Shown here one piece after another: positions 60,059 through 62,000 of a stretch of DNA of 62,000 bases. This stretch comes from Cryptomeria japonica (lineage: Eukaryota > Streptophyta > Pinopsida > Cupressales > Cupressaceae): assembly GCF_030272615.1 (NCBI RefSeq), contig NC_081415.1, positions 625,333,740-625,395,739 of the forward strand. Direction: 5' to 3'. Positions within the stretch are counted from its first letter, which is position 1; the number at the start of each line of letters is the position of its first letter. Below the pieces are notes generated by a model. The model searched no databases, was not told the origin of the DNA, and saw nothing but the letters and a program-made list of their open reading frames with translations. Both the position numbers and the translations under genes were made by a program.

Positions 60059-60560
60059 TCATTGCCAACTCTCATCAATATGAGCAATCAAACATGTCCT
60101 ATTACCAGTGTTCAAGTGAAAGATATTACTTCCAGTCTGAATACCAGTTGCAATTTCCAAACCAGTCTTATTAATGATTTTGCATTTTCTATCTTTAAAC
60201 TGAAGTTGGAAACCCTTATCAACTAATTGTCCAACACTCAAAAGATTATGCCTTAAACCTTCTACATAATAGACATTATCAGTGTTATGCTTGCCATCCA
60301 AAGAAATAATACCTCTACCTTTGATCATGCATGCCTTGTCATCTCCAAATCTGACTTGACCACCATTGTATTCTTGCAGGGACAAAAATTTCCTTTTATC
60401 TCCAGTCATATGATGTGAGCATCCATTATCAATTACCCATTCATCTTTATCTTCAACTTTTTCTAATAGGGCCTTTTCTTCATTTTTGATAGCCTATTCT
60501 GGTTCATCTTCCTTCAAAGCATAGAACACCCATTCCTTACCATTGTTGGATCCACTAGCA
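60059..60560 (-). pseudogene. Copia protease
   Basis: The active site reads WVIDNGCSHHMTGDKRKF at about 60450-60395 (normally DSGCSxHMTG; S is N). Then GQVRFGDDKACMIKGRGIIS and YYVEGLRHNLLSVGQLVDKG, a segment just before the integrase zinc region. It is near-continuous, with stops at 60059 and near 60495. Confidence 0.88.
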
Positions 60561-60565
60561 AAGTC

Positions 60566-61596
60566 TTATGCTGGTTCATTTCTAGAGTCATCAGTTACTC
60601 CTTCCTCATCAGCTATGTAGCAATGTTTGTTTTTCTTAAATCTATATTTGTTCTGGTTAGGCTTAAAAGTTTTCTTAACTCTCTCCTCAAACCTTGCATT
60701 CCTTTTAGGACATCTAGATGCAAAATGACCAATCTTATTACATGCAAAACATTTAAAAGGTGTCTTTCCTTCATACTTATTTCCAGTTGGACCTTTAGGT
60801 ATTCTTATAGAAAATGAGGCTTCAAGTTGCTCAAGTTCTTCATCTTCTTTCCTCATGTCTTCCATTTCTTTTTCATATAGGGCTCTCCAATCACTCTTGC
60901 CGATAGATGTTGATGATGATGCATGAAAAATATGTTTAGACTTTACAGCTCCAGAAGATCCAAATTCTTCAAGCTCAAAAGCAAATAATTTCTCAATTAG
61001 ATTGTCTGTGTTGACTGAAGTGTCTTCCATTGTTCTTAACTCATTAATAGCAGTTGCCTTCATCTTGTAAGCTGGTGGAAGGGCTCTCAAGACTTTGGAA
61101 ACTATTTCATCTTCACTTAGAAATCCTCCATAACATAGAATTCCCATAACAATCTCATTTACTCTTTCCATAAACACAATAATTCTTTCATTATCTTCCA
61201 TCTTCAAGTTTCAATATCTTACCTGATAACCATCAAGTTTAGCAATTTTAAGAGTATGGTCACCTTCATTCAAAGTTTGCAATTCATCCCATATAACCTT
61301 AGCCGATGATTTTTCAGTCAATCCCATGATCTGCTAATTAGTAACTGCACACAGGAGGGCTTTTCTAGCTTTGCAATCATTTTCAATATTCTTATCCAAG
61401 TCTGCAGGAGCAAGATTTCCATATGCCAGATCATACGTGTGTGTCCTTTCTCAGTGATCTCCCAAATATCCTTGCCAAAACATCTAAGATGAGTCTCCAT
61501 TTGAATTTTCCATATCCCATAATTTGTTCCATCAAGCTTAGGGATTTCTCTTCAAAAAATAGTTGCTGGTGGTGGATTAGAAGTGTTAGTTTCCAT
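60566..61596 (-). pseudogene. Copia gag with CCHC knuckle
   Basis: Starts with ATG at 61596 (METNTSNPPPATIF, then a stop), just after the PBS. The gag motif KLDGTNYGIWKIQMETHLRC follows, then FMERVNEIVMGILCYGG and KVLRALPPAYKMKATAINEL. The CCHC knuckle is CFACNKIGHFASRC (C-x2-C-x4-H-x4-C, intact), about 60755-60710. Stops and frame shifts lie between 61318 and 61207; the knuckle part is open from 61207. Confidence 0.88.
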
Positions 61597-61640
61597 AGGA
61601 TCTACCTCAAGTCGTTAAGCTTATGCAAAAGAGGACCAAA

Positions 61641-61652
61641 GCTTTGATACCA
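61641..61652 (-). other. Copia primer binding site
   Basis: Element strand TGGTATCAAAGC, one base off the initiator-tRNA-Met complement TGGTATCAGAGC common in plant copia, 2 nt inside the 5' LTR. Confidence 0.85.
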
Positions 61653-61654
61653 AT

Positions 61655-62000
61655 TGTTAGGATAACTGGTGAACAAATGAGGGGGGAGGGGCTGAACCAG
61701 TTGTTAACAGATTATAACTTTTTATCCACAATATGACCTTAAACAAATCAAGTACCAGTAAAGCACAGACAAATGTCGATAGGAACAAATACCGATAAAC
61801 AATACAACTTAATAATTAATTAGATAATCAATGTAAAGAAACCATACCACATAACACCATGATTTGTACGTGGAAAACCCAGAAAGGGAAAAAGCACGGT
61901 GTGAAACCCACCCACAGTCAGATGATACTTCTGCAAAAAGTATGTGTTACAATTAGGGGTCTGCACTTGCAAGAAGGCACACTGCCTAGAGTGTACGGCT
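61655..62000 (-). repeat. 5' LTR of the copia element (first 346 bp only)
   Basis: TGTTAGGATAACTGG onward, the same as 41131 onward. The rest of the LTR lies beyond the window. Confidence 0.9.

Larger units (their letters stand above)
41131..62000 (-). mobile_element. Ty1/copia retrotransposon interrupted by a DNA transposon (runs past the window)
   Basis: Minus-strand element: 5' LTR from 61655 (cut by the window end), PBS 61641-61652, gag 61596-60566, protease and integrase 60560-59432, then after the DNA transposon integrase end, RT and RNase H (44696-42718), PPT 42373-42385, 3' LTR 41131-42372. Without the 14,727-bp insert and its 4-bp TSD, the internal part is about 4.55 kb, usual for copia. 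Domain order PR-INT-RT-RH is diagnostic. Stops and frameshifts throughout. Confidence 0.92.

Overview
This is a gene-poor, AT-rich stretch of a large plant nuclear genome. I found no ordinary host gene, rRNA, tRNA or CRISPR. Nearly everything is nested transposable elements: plant-type Ty3/gypsy and Ty1/copia retrotransposons, an L1-type LINE and a large two-gene DNA transposon with plant-type introns. The repeat style and low gene density suggest a gymnosperm such as a conifer or yew, but the species is an inference.

Layout. (1) 1-4726: AT-rich sequence without a recognisable gene. (2) 4740-32756: a full-length L1-type LINE on the minus strand, about 6.15 kb after later insertions are removed, bounded by a 13-bp target-site duplication (TSD). 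It is split by two insertions. The first (5125-25496) is a 20.4-kb Ty3/gypsy element of Tat type with CATTC TSDs and 6.6-kb LTRs; each LTR carries its own decayed reading frame of about 1,210 codons. The second (26961-28448) is a solo copia LTR with TAATC TSDs. (3) 32770 to about 41130: a second, deleted Tat-like Ty3/gypsy element on the minus strand, with gag, protease, a G-patch and a truncated RT. The LINE appears to sit in its 3' LTR. (4) 41131 to beyond the window end: a Ty1/copia element on the minus strand. Its integrase is interrupted by (5) 44701-59427, a 14.7-kb DNA transposon with 24-bp TIRs and a TCTT TSD. That element has a plus-strand gene of about 10 exons, a minus-strand spliced gene resembling an RNase-H-fold transposase, subterminal GTACGCG-type motifs, a 359-bp tandem array and long purine-rich satellites.

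Inferred insertion order: the deleted Tat-like element first, then the LINE, then the 20-kb Tat element and the solo-LTR copia. Separately, the copia element came first and the DNA transposon entered it. Every large reading frame carries stops or frameshifts, so these copies look inactive. The two best candidates for something undescribed are the DNA transposon, whose superfamily I could not name with confidence, and the long reading frame inside the Tat LTR, which lies upstream of a conserved TATA box and hence probably in U3.
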